From contig NZ_WJFD01000001.1 of NCBI RefSeq assembly GCF_009647655.1, positions 496,001 to 560,000 of the forward strand: a stretch of DNA of 64,000 nucleotides, in the 5' to 3' direction. The stretch's first letter is position 1, and each line of letters begins with the position of its first letter. This stretch comes from Chitinophaga sp. SYP-B3965. Its GTDB lineage: Bacteria; Bacteroidota; Bacteroidia; Chitinophagales; Chitinophagaceae. Position numbers and translations under genes: made by a program. Shown piece by piece: positions 1 through 7,906 of this stretch. Below the pieces are notes generated by a model that saw nothing but the letters and a program-made list of their open reading frames with translations, was not told where the DNA came from and did no database searches.

Positions 1-1515
1 AGTAAGGTGCCGGACATGGATGATTATGAAAAGGTAAGATGGGCGGCGGAAGTGAAATTCCTGAAAGCCTACTATCATTTCTTCCTGTTCCGCATGTACG
101 GGCCTATTCCTTTGATAGATAAAAACCTGGCTATTACCAGCAGCACTTCGGAAATAAGGGTGAAACAAGCGCCGGTAGATTCCTGCGTGAGCTATATAGC
201 CCGCCTGCTGGATGAAGCAGCAGCAGATCTGCCGCAGCGGATCGATAATGAAGCCACTGAAGCCGGCAGGATAACAAAGTCCATTGCCTTATGCGTAAAG
301 GCCCAACTGCTGGTAACAGCTGCCAGTCCTTTGTTTAACGGGAATAGTGACTATGGTACTTTTAAAGGGAAAGAAGGGGTGAACCTTTTCAATCCGCAAT
401 ATGATGAACAGAAATGGAAAACAGCAGCAGAAGCCTGTAAAGCAGCCATTGAAGAATGCCATGCCGTAGGTAATGAACTGTATGTTTTCAATCCCGCCAA
501 CTATCCCTTTACAATTTCTCCTGAAACAAGAGTGGAATTGAGTGTTCGTAATAGTGTCTGCGAGAGATGGAATAAAGAGGTGGTGTGGACCAGCACGGCC
601 AACCTGATAGGCGCCTTACAGCAAGAGTGTTTACCCCGCCTGTTTTCAGGAGATAAGCAAACCGGTACATTATCCAGTTTTGGTACACCACTCAAAGTAG
701 CAGAACAGTTCTATACAAAAAATGGTGTGCCCATTTCAGAAGATAAAACATGGGACTATGTGAGCCGGTACAATATAAAAACCGCAGTAGCAGGAGATTT
801 TCTCAGGATCAAACCTGCTTATCAAACCGCCGCACTGAATTTCGACAGAGAGGTACGCTTTTATGCCAACCTTGGTTTTGATGGTGGAAGATGGTATGGT
901 CACGGCCGTTTCAGCGATACCAGTAATACCTACCTGGAAGCAAAGCTGGGCCAGATAGCCAATAACCATGCATGGGCATATTCCATCACCGGTTACTGGC
1001 CTAAGAAACTGGTAAATCCTCAAACAGTTTCCAACGCCAATGAGATCACTTTTCAGACGTATCCCTGGCCTGTTATCCGTTTAGCCGATATGTACCTGTT
1101 GTATGCAGAGGCCCTGAATGAATCAGAAGGCCCCACTGCAGAAACCATGAAGTGGATAGATCTGGTAAGGGCACGTGCAGGTCTCAAAACCGTAGCAGAA
1201 TCCTGGACACAGTTCTCTACTAATCCCGGCGCTTATCAGCAAAAGGATGGCATGCGCAAGATCATTCACCAGGAACGACTGATAGAGATGGCTTTTGAAG
1301 GGCCCCGCTTCTGGGACCTCCGGAGATGGAAAGAAGCAGAACGTGTGTTGAACGAACCCATCACCGGCTGGAACTATGGCGGCAAAACCGCAGCAGAATA
1401 TTACACCGTGAAATCATTGTTTAACATGACTTTCCGGAAACGTGATTATCTCTGGCCGATCATGGAAAATGATCTCATTGTGAATAACAACCTGGTACAA
1501 AACCCAGGCTGGTAA
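1..1515 (+). CDS. SusD/RagB-type outer-membrane glycan-binding lipoprotein, 5' truncated
   Basis: This is the C-terminal three quarters of a SusD-family protein, the surface lipoprotein that caps a SusC transporter and delivers glycan to it. The reading frame is open to the window edge. By alignment with the complete paralogue at 11326-13233, about 125 residues are missing, including the signal peptide and lipobox. Family features visible are the helical TPR-like stretch with LKAYYHF and RMYGPIPLI, the segment LVTAASPLFNGN, and the C-terminal FEGPRFWDLRRWK followed by NNNLVQNPGW. The GTG at position 7 is an internal codon and not a credible start. The partner SusC must lie upstream of the window. 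It is followed after 23 bp by a DUF4959/DUF5000 lipoprotein gene, the same order as in the second unit. Confidence 0.93.
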   Translation, partial: SKVPDMDDYEKVRWAAEVKFLKAYYHFFLFRMYGPIPLIDKNLAITSSTSEIRVKQAPVDSCVSYIARLLDEAAADLPQRIDNEATEAGRITKSIALCVKAQLLVTAASPLFNGNSDYGTFKGKEGVNLFNPQYDEQKWKTAAEACKAAIEECHAVGNELYVFNPANYPFTISPETRVELSVRNSVCERWNKEVVWTSTANLIGALQQECLPRLFSGDKQTGTLSSFGTPLKVAEQFYTKNGVPISEDKTWDYVSRYNIKTAVAGDFLRIKPAYQTAALNFDREVRFYANLGFDGGRWYGHGRFSDTSNTYLEAKLGQIANNHAWAYSITGYWPKKLVNPQTVSNANEITFQTYPWPVIRLADMYLLYAEALNESEGPTAETMKWIDLVRARAGLKTVAESWTQFSTNPGAYQQKDGMRKIIHQERLIEMAFEGPRFWDLRRWKEAERVLNEPITGWNYGGKTAAEYYTVKSLFNMTFRKRDYLWPIMENDLIVNNNLVQNPGW

Positions 1516-1538
1516 TCAAAAAACTTAATATAACTACG

Positions 1539-2723
1539 ATGCGTATCATCATAATTTTTCTGGCAGTATTGTTCTTCAGCTGCAAAGAAGAACAACTGAA
1601 ACCACTGGCAGGAGGGGGCAAAGCCCCCGGCCCTGTAAGTAATGTGCAGGTGCAGAACCTCCCCGGTAAAGTAACGCTCACCTATACACTACCCAGCGAT
1701 CCTGAACTCCTGTACATAAAAGCAGAATTCGAGATCCGGCCGGGAAAGAAAATGGAGATGATCTCCACTTTCTACAACACCAATATCACACTGGATGGTT
1801 TTAGTAATACAGATGAAAGAGAAGTGAAACTGTATGCCGTAAGCCGTACAGAAGTAGCCTCCACACCTGTTACCGTGAAAGTGAAACCTTTAACGCCGCC
1901 CATAGAAAAAACATTGGCTTCTCTCAGCTTTGAAGCAGATTTTGGCGGTATCACCACCAATTTTGTCAACAATGATTCTTCCAATATCACAATAGGGGTA
2001 CTCACCAAAGATGAAAGAGGTGCCATCATACCGGCAGATAAGTTTTATACCAGCCAGAAGAGTGGCATGTTCTCCACCCGCGGTTTTGATGATAAGGAAC
2101 GCTGGTTTGGTTTGTATGTGCAGGACAGATGGGGTAATATCTCCGATACCGTAGGTAAATTGCTGACGCCTTTCGCTGAAATACAATTGGATAAGAAACT
2201 GTTCAAGGCCTATAAATTGCCAACGGATGCGCTTTTCTTTAACAACCAGCCCATGGCTAACCTATGGAATAATGTAATAGCTGGTGGTTCCAGCAGCTCC
2301 ACCAGTTGGTTGCGTACAGCGAACGGTTCCGGTGTTCCGCATTGGTTCTCTTTTGATCTGGGTGTAACGGCCAAACTCAGTCGTTTTAACTTTATTCCAA
2401 GAGGCGCCACAGATGAACAGGCGTTGTTATATAGCGCAGGAGATCCGCACCAGTTTGAAATATGGGGAAGCACCGCGCCTTCATCAGATGGCAGTTTTTC
2501 CAGCTGGGTGAAGATCATGGATTGTGAAACCGTAAAACCTTCTGGTTTACCCATCGGCACCAACTCTAACGATGATATCCTGAAAGCAATAGCAGGGCAT
2601 GAGTTCAAATTCCCGCTGGATGCACCGCCTGTAAGATACATTCGTATTAAGATGTTGCAGACATGGGGTAATTCAGATTATTTCTGGATGGCAGAGATGA
2701 CCATATTCGGGCAGCTGCGCTAA
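1539..2723 (+). CDS. DUF4959/DUF5126/DUF5000-type lipoprotein with C-terminal discoidin-like domain
   Basis: A 394-residue lipoprotein with a short hydrophobic leader ending in the lipobox FFSC (Cys15). The architecture matches accessory proteins found behind SusD genes in Bacteroidota: an N-terminal fibronectin-like part (about residues 30-115; APGPVSNVQV, YTLPSDPELLYIKA), a middle beta domain (about 120-220), and a C-terminal F5/8 type C (discoidin-like) sandwich (about 235-394; PHWFSFDLG, FEIWGS, PPVRYIRIKM). Such proteins are thought to bind glycan at the cell surface as extra SusE/F-like modules; no enzymatic motif is seen. Residues are readily aligned with the paralogue at 13258-14439. 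The sugar ligand cannot be told from sequence. Confidence 0.85.
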   Translation: MRIIIIFLAVLFFSCKEEQLKPLAGGGKAPGPVSNVQVQNLPGKVTLTYTLPSDPELLYIKAEFEIRPGKKMEMISTFYNTNITLDGFSNTDEREVKLYAVSRTEVASTPVTVKVKPLTPPIEKTLASLSFEADFGGITTNFVNNDSSNITIGVLTKDERGAIIPADKFYTSQKSGMFSTRGFDDKERWFGLYVQDRWGNISDTVGKLLTPFAEIQLDKKLFKAYKLPTDALFFNNQPMANLWNNVIAGGSSSSTSWLRTANGSGVPHWFSFDLGVTAKLSRFNFIPRGATDEQALLYSAGDPHQFEIWGSTAPSSDGSFSSWVKIMDCETVKPSGLPIGTNSNDDILKAIAGHEFKFPLDAPPVRYIRIKMLQTWGNSDYFWMAEMTIFGQLR

Positions 2724-2751
2724 CCTATTCATCAAAGAAAAAAAACGACCG

Positions 2752-3432
2752 ATGAAACATATTCAAATACTGATCATCACCGCATTTTTAATCATCACCG
2801 CCTGCGGAAAAAGTGATACAGCATATAAAGACTTTGCCCCGGGAGGGGAGATTATGTACCCGGGAAAAGTAGACTCTGTGAAACTGTACCCCGGTAATAA
2901 CCGGATTAAATTAACGTGGTTGTTGAAAATGGATTCCCGCATCACCAAATGCCGCGTGTACTGGAATCAACGGCAGGACTCTGCAGAAGTAGCCGTAACA
3001 CGCACTTCCGGTGTGGATACCATTTCCGTGTTATTAAACAATATAACGGAAGGCGCGTATAGTTTTGATGTATATTCCTATAATGCACAAGGGAATGTAT
3101 CCATTAAAACAAATGCCACCGGGGATGTGTACGGGGATTTTTATAAAAGTAACCTGGTGAACAGGCTCTTTAAAAAAGCCGTATACAGCGCAGGCAAAAC
3201 ACGCATCGAATGGGTAGTGGCAGACCCTCGTACCTTTGGACTGCAATTACGGTATAAAGATCTCGCAGGCGTAACGCAAACCCTGCTGGTGCCCTCTTCG
3301 GAGCTGATCACCAACATCCCGGCCAATGTATTGAACAACGAACTGGAATACCAGACACTTTACTTGCCAGTACCAAATGCAATTGATATATTTATGGCTA
3401 CCACTGTTAAAGTGATCGCTAAACCCGAATAA
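2752..3432 (+). CDS. DUF4998-type lipoprotein, short form
   Basis: A 226-residue lipoprotein; the leader ends in ITAC (Cys18). It carries the DUF4998 signature: GGEIMYPGKVDSV, then PGNNRIKLTW and CRVYWN, followed by a second beta-rich repeat (about 120-220). The paralogue at 14439-15584 has the same two modules plus a further discoidin-like domain of about 150 residues, which is absent here. Whether this copy lost that domain or never had it is unknown; the stop is clean and the next gene starts at the very next base, so there is no sign of recent decay. Probable role: surface glycan binding together with the upstream SusD and DUF5000 proteins. Confidence 0.82.
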   Translation: MKHIQILIITAFLIITACGKSDTAYKDFAPGGEIMYPGKVDSVKLYPGNNRIKLTWLLKMDSRITKCRVYWNQRQDSAEVAVTRTSGVDTISVLLNNITEGAYSFDVYSYNAQGNVSIKTNATGDVYGDFYKSNLVNRLFKKAVYSAGKTRIEWVVADPRTFGLQLRYKDLAGVTQTLLVPSSELITNIPANVLNNELEYQTLYLPVPNAIDIFMATTVKVIAKPE

Positions 3433-4137
3433 ATGCATAGAAGAGTCTTTTTAACCACGTCATTCATGGCCGGGATAGCCATGACCCTTCGGGCTGCAGA
3501 TAATGATCCTTTAGTGATCAATGCCGGTGTAGGCGGCAACAATACAGACGATCTTTTAAAAAGGATCGACAAGGACTGCCTCTCACACAAACCTGCACTC
3601 ACGGTACTCATGGCCGGTACGAACGACATGAACAGCCGTAAATACATTCCGCTGGAACAATACCGGAAGAACATGGGGGTGCTCATAGAAAAGATCCAGG
3701 CATCAAAAAGCAAAGTGCTGCTGATGACGATCTTACCTTTCTATGAACCCTACCTGCTCACCCGCCATGACCCTGCTTTTTATGGAACAGACGGGCCGGC
3801 TAAAAGAAGAGCAGCTGTGAATGAAACCATCAAAAGCCTGGCAGCCCAATACAAAACTGAACTGTTAGACTTAGGCACCATCTTCGAAAAAGTAGGCAAA
3901 GTAGGTTTGGATAAAGACTCGCTGATTCAGAACGAAGCCAACAGTCAGAAAACGGATGGTATCCATCCAACCGCTAATGGTTATCGTTTCATCGGCCTCG
4001 CAGTGTATGAACACATCCTCCTGCAAAAACTACCACAAAAGGGGATCGTTTGTTTTGGGGATAGCATTACTAACGGAGACGGGGGCATTAAGAAAGAAAG
4101 TTACCCGGCTTATCTGAATAAATTATTGCAATCATGA
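3433..4137 (+). CDS. SGNH/GDSL-type esterase with circularly permuted motif order
   Basis: A 234-residue exported hydrolase that probably removes acetyl or other ester groups from a glycan. The N-terminus MHRRVFLTTSFMAG looks like a Tat signal (RRxFL). All SGNH blocks are present but out of order: block II Gly in NAGVGGNNT (about 30-38), block III GTND (62-65, Asn64), block V DGIHP (Asp175, His178), and only then block I with the nucleophile, FGDSIT (Ser211), in the last 30 residues. In canonical relatives the GDS block comes first and its following helix (SYPAYLNKLL) runs directly into the VINAGVGG strand; here that helix is the C-terminus and that strand is the mature N-terminus. The start codon abuts the previous stop (TAA then ATG), so it is translationally coupled. 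It overlaps the next gene by 4 bp. Confidence 0.88.
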   Translation: MHRRVFLTTSFMAGIAMTLRAADNDPLVINAGVGGNNTDDLLKRIDKDCLSHKPALTVLMAGTNDMNSRKYIPLEQYRKNMGVLIEKIQASKSKVLLMTILPFYEPYLLTRHDPAFYGTDGPAKRRAAVNETIKSLAAQYKTELLDLGTIFEKVGKVGLDKDSLIQNEANSQKTDGIHPTANGYRFIGLAVYEHILLQKLPQKGIVCFGDSITNGDGGIKKESYPAYLNKLLQS

Positions 4138-6083
4138 GAGCGTTATTTATTGCTTTATTAGTATTATCTAATACCGTAGCCACAGGAAAAGAGAAAGTAG
4201 ACGTTTGTATCTACGGCGGAACCTCCGCCGGTGTGATAGCAGCGTATACCGCTAAGATGATGGGCCGTTCCGTTTTGCTCCTGGAACCCGGAAAACACCT
4301 CGGCGGTTTAACTTCCGGCGGCCTGGGTTACACAGATATCGGCAACAAATATGCGATCAGGGGATTATCCCTTGATTTCTACCGCCGCATAGGGCAGCAT
4401 TACGGAAAGTTTGAACAGTGGATCTTTGAACCTCATGTAGCAGAAAGTTTATTCCAGGATTACATCAGCAGGGCAAAGGTGAAAGTGATGTACGATCAAC
4501 GCATCACCAATGCTACGAAAGTACAGCAAAAGATCACCAGTATTACACTGGAAGGAGGGCTCGAAGTAGAAGCTAAAATGTACATCGACTGTTCCTACGA
4601 AGGAGACCTGATGGCAAAAGCCGGCGTTTCCTTCACCATAGGAAGAGAAGCTAACAGCCAGTACGGAGAAAAGTATAACGGTGTGCAATTGGCGGATGGC
4701 CATCAATTCCCCGACGGCATAGATCCCTACAAAACCCCCGGCGATCCCAAAAGCGGATTGCTCTGGGGCATCAGTCCTGCTGTACTGGAAGCTACCGGAA
4801 GCGGCGATAAATGTGTACAGGCTTACAATTACCGGATCTGCCTCAGCAATGATCCCGCTAATATGGTGCCCATCACCAAACCGGATAATTATGATCCTGC
4901 GCATTATGAACTCCTCGCACGATTAATAAAAGCGCAGCCGGAGAAATTGACGTTCAGCGATTATTTCATCGTGAGCAGAATGCCCAATAACAAAACAGAC
5001 ATCAATAACAGGAATGGTTTTTCCACAGATATGATAGGCATGAACTATGATTATCCTGCTGCGGATTATGCCACCAGGGCAAAGATCATCAAGGAACATG
5101 AAGACTATACCAAAGGGCTGCTTTATTTTATGGGAAATGATCCCCGTGTACCGGAACAGATCCGCACCAGCATCAGCAAATGGGGTTATCCGAAAGATGA
5201 ATACACAGATAATGGCAACTGGTCTCCCCAATTATACATCCGTGAAGCCCGCCGTTTGGTAGGCCAATACGTGATGACGCAGGCAAACTGTACCGGTAAA
5301 ACGGTTGTTACAGATGGCGTAGGAATGGCTGCTTACACCATGGATTCTCATAACACACAACGCCTCGTGGTGAATGGTATGGTGAAGAATGAAGGGAATG
5401 TGGAAGTAGGTGGTTTTCCGCCTTATCCTGTTGGTTATGCTGCATTGATCCCTAAAACGGAAGATTGCAGTAACCTGCTGGTACCGGTTTGTTTGTCCGC
5501 CACACATATTGCATATGGTTCCATCCGCATGGAACCCGTATTTATGGCATTGGCGCAATCCACCGCCATTGCAGCAGACCTTGCTATCACCAACAAACAA
5601 ACGGTGCAGCAGGTGAACGCAGATAAGATCCGCGAAGTGTTGCAAAAGAATCCTTTAGCCAATGGCGCACAGCCAGACCTGCTGATCGATAACCGGGATT
5701 CTCTCGCAGTCACAAAACAAGGCGTATGGAGAAGAGGCGGTGGCGGAAGTTATGGACCGGATATGCTGAGTATTGATTCCGGCGCTACAGACCTGCGCAC
5801 AGTTCAATTTACAGCACGGGGTCTCAAAGCCGGCAAGTACAATGCTTATATTTATTATCCGCACCTGAAAAAGAATACAGACATCACTACCATAAAAGTG
5901 CAAAATAAGACCGTACTGATAAAAAAAGCAGATGTCACTGTACAGGGGCAAACTTCAGGGGAATGGGTATCCATTGGATCTTATACCATTAAGAAAGGAG
6001 AGAACCCTGTTGTGCAATTTTCCAATGAAAATATAAATGGTACCGTAGTAGCCGATGCAGTGCTCTGGGTACCAGAACGTTAA
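4134..6083 (+). CDS. Secreted FAD-dependent oxidoreductase with C-terminal golvesin-like beta domain
   Basis: A 649-residue protein with an N-terminal signal peptide (about 1-18) and a Rossmann FAD-binding motif, CIYGGTSAGVIAAYTA (about 25-40), ending in the acidic residue of LLLEP. This is the FAD_oxidored family (PF12831), often labelled 'xanthan lyase' in older annotation without proof. From about residue 520 the protein has a beta-rich domain (IDNRDS, GKYNAYIYYP, VVADAVLW) typical of the golvesin C-terminal/xanthan-lyase-like module, which is probably carbohydrate-binding. Substrate and reaction are unknown; an oxidised or dehydrogenated sugar is an inference from PUL context. ATGA overlap with the esterase gene indicates coupled expression. 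A hairpin directly follows the stop. Confidence 0.85.
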   Translation: MRALFIALLVLSNTVATGKEKVDVCIYGGTSAGVIAAYTAKMMGRSVLLLEPGKHLGGLTSGGLGYTDIGNKYAIRGLSLDFYRRIGQHYGKFEQWIFEPHVAESLFQDYISRAKVKVMYDQRITNATKVQQKITSITLEGGLEVEAKMYIDCSYEGDLMAKAGVSFTIGREANSQYGEKYNGVQLADGHQFPDGIDPYKTPGDPKSGLLWGISPAVLEATGSGDKCVQAYNYRICLSNDPANMVPITKPDNYDPAHYELLARLIKAQPEKLTFSDYFIVSRMPNNKTDINNRNGFSTDMIGMNYDYPAADYATRAKIIKEHEDYTKGLLYFMGNDPRVPEQIRTSISKWGYPKDEYTDNGNWSPQLYIREARRLVGQYVMTQANCTGKTVVTDGVGMAAYTMDSHNTQRLVVNGMVKNEGNVEVGGFPPYPVGYAALIPKTEDCSNLLVPVCLSATHIAYGSIRMEPVFMALAQSTAIAADLAITNKQTVQQVNADKIREVLQKNPLANGAQPDLLIDNRDSLAVTKQGVWRRGGGGSYGPDMLSIDSGATDLRTVQFTARGLKAGKYNAYIYYPHLKKNTDITTIKVQNKTVLIKKADVTVQGQTSGEWVSIGSYTIKKGENPVVQFSNENINGTVVADAVLWVPER

Positions 6084-6113
6084 AGGAGTGGTTTTATATA
6101 AAACCACCCCTTT
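6082..6113 (+). terminator. Hairpin terminator after the FAD oxidoreductase gene
   Basis: A 13-bp inverted repeat (AAAGGAGTGGTTT / AAACCACCCCTTT, one mismatch) around a TATATA loop starts at the stop codon of the oxidoreductase gene. The downstream T-run is short (TTT then AACATTT), so termination may be partial. It separates the left PUL unit from the sigma factor gene. Confidence 0.6.
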
Positions 6114-6180
6114 AACATTTAACTAATTCCGCATCCTGTACCTACCTGTTTTAACATTCTTCTCATTTTTAATCCCTAAA

Positions 6181-6212
6181 TTTAGCCGCTTAGCTTTGAC
6201 CAACTATATTTG
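6181..6212 (+). promoter_or_regulatory. Predicted Bacteroidota housekeeping promoter for the ECF sigma/FecR genes
   Basis: TATATTTG at 6205-6212 is an exact match to the Bacteroidota -7 element TAnnTTTG. Twenty bases upstream lies TTTA (6181-6184), three of four bases of the -33 TTTG. Transcription would start near 6219, giving an extremely short leader before the GTG at 6227. Confidence 0.5.
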
Positions 6213-6226
6213 CTAAATTGATCCAT

Positions 6227-6817
6227 GTGGCCAAAAAAACGTCCTACTATAACTTATCGGATCAGGATCTGGCACAACTGCTCGTACAGGGAAAAGAAGA
6301 TGCCTTTACAGAGATCTATCAGCGTTTCTGGGAAAAACTGATGGCTATCGCATTCAATCTTACAAAGGACCAGGTACTGTCTGAAGAGATCACGCAGGAG
6401 GTGTTCATTAGTTTGTGGGACAGGCGCCATATTGTACAGATCGGCTCCCTGGGTGGTTACCTGGCCACTGCCATTAAATTCTCCGTTTTTAAACACCTCG
6501 TGCGCCAGCGGCGTCAGTTACAGATCATTAAAGATAACTTTATCCCTGCCGTAGCTTTTGCAGATGAAGAAGAACGTGTACATGTCCGTTTCCTCACAGA
6601 ATACGTGGGAGGCATCGTAGAACAGCTGCCGGAAAAATGCCGCCTCGTATTCCGGTACAGCCGCTACGAAGGTTTGAGCATTGCAGAAATTGCAGACCGG
6701 CTGGATATTTCCCCAAAAACAGCCGAAGCACATCTCACCAAAGCCCTGAAAACCATCCGCCTGAACCTGAAGGATGCCAGCCCCTTACTATTACTCCTCC
6801 TCGATCACAAACTTTAA
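6227..6817 (+). CDS. ECF-type RNA polymerase sigma factor
   Basis: A roughly 196-residue ECF sigma factor. Region 2 is seen in FTEIYQRFWEKLMAIAFNL followed by SEEITQEVFISLWDRR; region 4 in LPEKCRLVFRYSRYEGLS then IAEIADRLDISPKTAEAHL, a clear helix-turn-helix. It is followed by FecR and an STN-domain SusC, the standard cell-surface signalling trio in which glycan import is sensed by the transporter and relayed through FecR to free the sigma factor. The start is chosen at GTG 6227 because the predicted promoter would start transcription at about 6219; a TTG at 6218 in frame is the alternative. The C-terminus ends in a run of six leucines (LLLLLL) then DHKL, which is odd for a soluble sigma factor. 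Confidence 0.9.
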   Translation: MAKKTSYYNLSDQDLAQLLVQGKEDAFTEIYQRFWEKLMAIAFNLTKDQVLSEEITQEVFISLWDRRHIVQIGSLGGYLATAIKFSVFKHLVRQRRQLQIIKDNFIPAVAFADEEERVHVRFLTEYVGGIVEQLPEKCRLVFRYSRYEGLSIAEIADRLDISPKTAEAHLTKALKTIRLNLKDASPLLLLLLDHKL

Positions 6818-6894
6818 TTTTTTTTAAAAGAGACTAAGGGTAACCACATAGTTGTGGTACTTATATTCAGCTAATTGGTTGCTAAATCGTTTTT

Positions 6895-7833
6895 GTGGAT
6901 CAAAAGACAATATTATCCCTGATAGAAAAGTACCTGGATGGTACCGCTACACCGGAAGAAAGGAACATTTTGCTGGACTGGTACCGGCAGGAGGCAGATC
7001 AGCCTGCTACCTGGGAAACGTCTTCTGCGGAAGATATTACCCGGCTGAAAACCAGGATGCTGGGGCAGCTGCAGTTGCATATGCGCAAAACGCGCAGGCC
7101 TGTATCCATGTTTTCCCGCTGGCGGCTGGCGGCAGCCGTATTGGTATTGGCCGCCGGGGGGCTGGTCATGTCCCTGATCTTCTTGCCCGGTAAACATAAC
7201 GTACCGGAACAAACATGGCTCACCGGCAAGGGGGAGCGCAAAAAGATCCGGCTGCCGGACAGTTCGCTGGTATGGCTCGCGCCATGCAGTGAACTGAAAT
7301 ACCAGGAACGCAAAGTGGTACTCTCCGGAGAAGCCTTCTTTGAAGTAGCAACCAATGCAGAACATCCCTTCATCATCCATACACAATCATTAACCACAAA
7401 AGTATTAGGCACCGCCTTTAATATACATGCCTATCCGGAAGATACCCTTATTACAGTTACCCTGCTGAACGGCTCCGTGTTATTAAAAGAAGGAGAAAAA
7501 GAACAACGCCTGATGCCTATGCAGAAAGGATTTTTTGGAAAGAGGTCCGGATACCTCAGTTACGTGGATGATCCGGATGCTGCCCTCATGCTGCAACGCA
7601 GAGAAGGAGAGATAGAATATAATAATGTAAAGCTGGGCATTATCATAGAGGACATGCAACGTTTATTCAATGTTACGATCGCCATAGAGGAAGAAGCGAA
7701 AGACTGCCTGTTCTATGGGCGCCTGAAAGCCAACGAAGACATAGAGACCTTCCTCGCCAAATTAAGCCGCGTTATAGGTGTTAAAGTAGACACCAAAGGA
7801 CATAAATATTTTATTCTCAAAGGAAAATGTTAA
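6895..7833 (+). CDS. FecR-family anti-sigma factor
   Basis: A 312-residue single-pass inner-membrane protein. The cytoplasmic N-terminus (about 1-75; IEKYLDGTATPEERNILLDW) is the sigma-binding part. One TM helix follows (about 82-102; AAAVLVLAAGGLVMSLIFL). The periplasmic FecR domain covers about 110-205 (RKKIRLPDSSLVWL, VLSGEAFFEVA), and a DUF4974/secretin-like C-terminal domain about 240-310 (VKLGIIIEDMQRLFNVTI) probably contacts the STN domain of the partner SusC. The start is GTG at 6895, giving MDQKTIL. The gap after the sigma gene is 77 bp with no terminator, so the two are likely co-transcribed. The 73 bp between this gene and SusC may hold the promoter recognised by the sigma factor, but I could not identify one. 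Confidence 0.92.
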   Translation: MDQKTILSLIEKYLDGTATPEERNILLDWYRQEADQPATWETSSAEDITRLKTRMLGQLQLHMRKTRRPVSMFSRWRLAAAVLVLAAGGLVMSLIFLPGKHNVPEQTWLTGKGERKKIRLPDSSLVWLAPCSELKYQERKVVLSGEAFFEVATNAEHPFIIHTQSLTTKVLGTAFNIHAYPEDTLITVTLLNGSVLLKEGEKEQRLMPMQKGFFGKRSGYLSYVDDPDAALMLQRREGEIEYNNVKLGIIIEDMQRLFNVTIAIEEEAKDCLFYGRLKANEDIETFLAKLSRVIGVKVDTKGHKYFILKGKC

Positions 7834-7906
7834 AGTAAAAGGAACGTCAGACCGTCAACCAGAATCCGTTCCGCGTTATTCCATCACCATTTAATCATGC
7901 ATTTGT

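Noticed and set aside
7841-7872. GGAACG/CGTTCC inverted pair before the STN-type SusC gene
   Set aside because: Only six bases with a 20-base loop; this is expected by chance and has no T-run. It could still be part of an ECF promoter, but nothing supports that.
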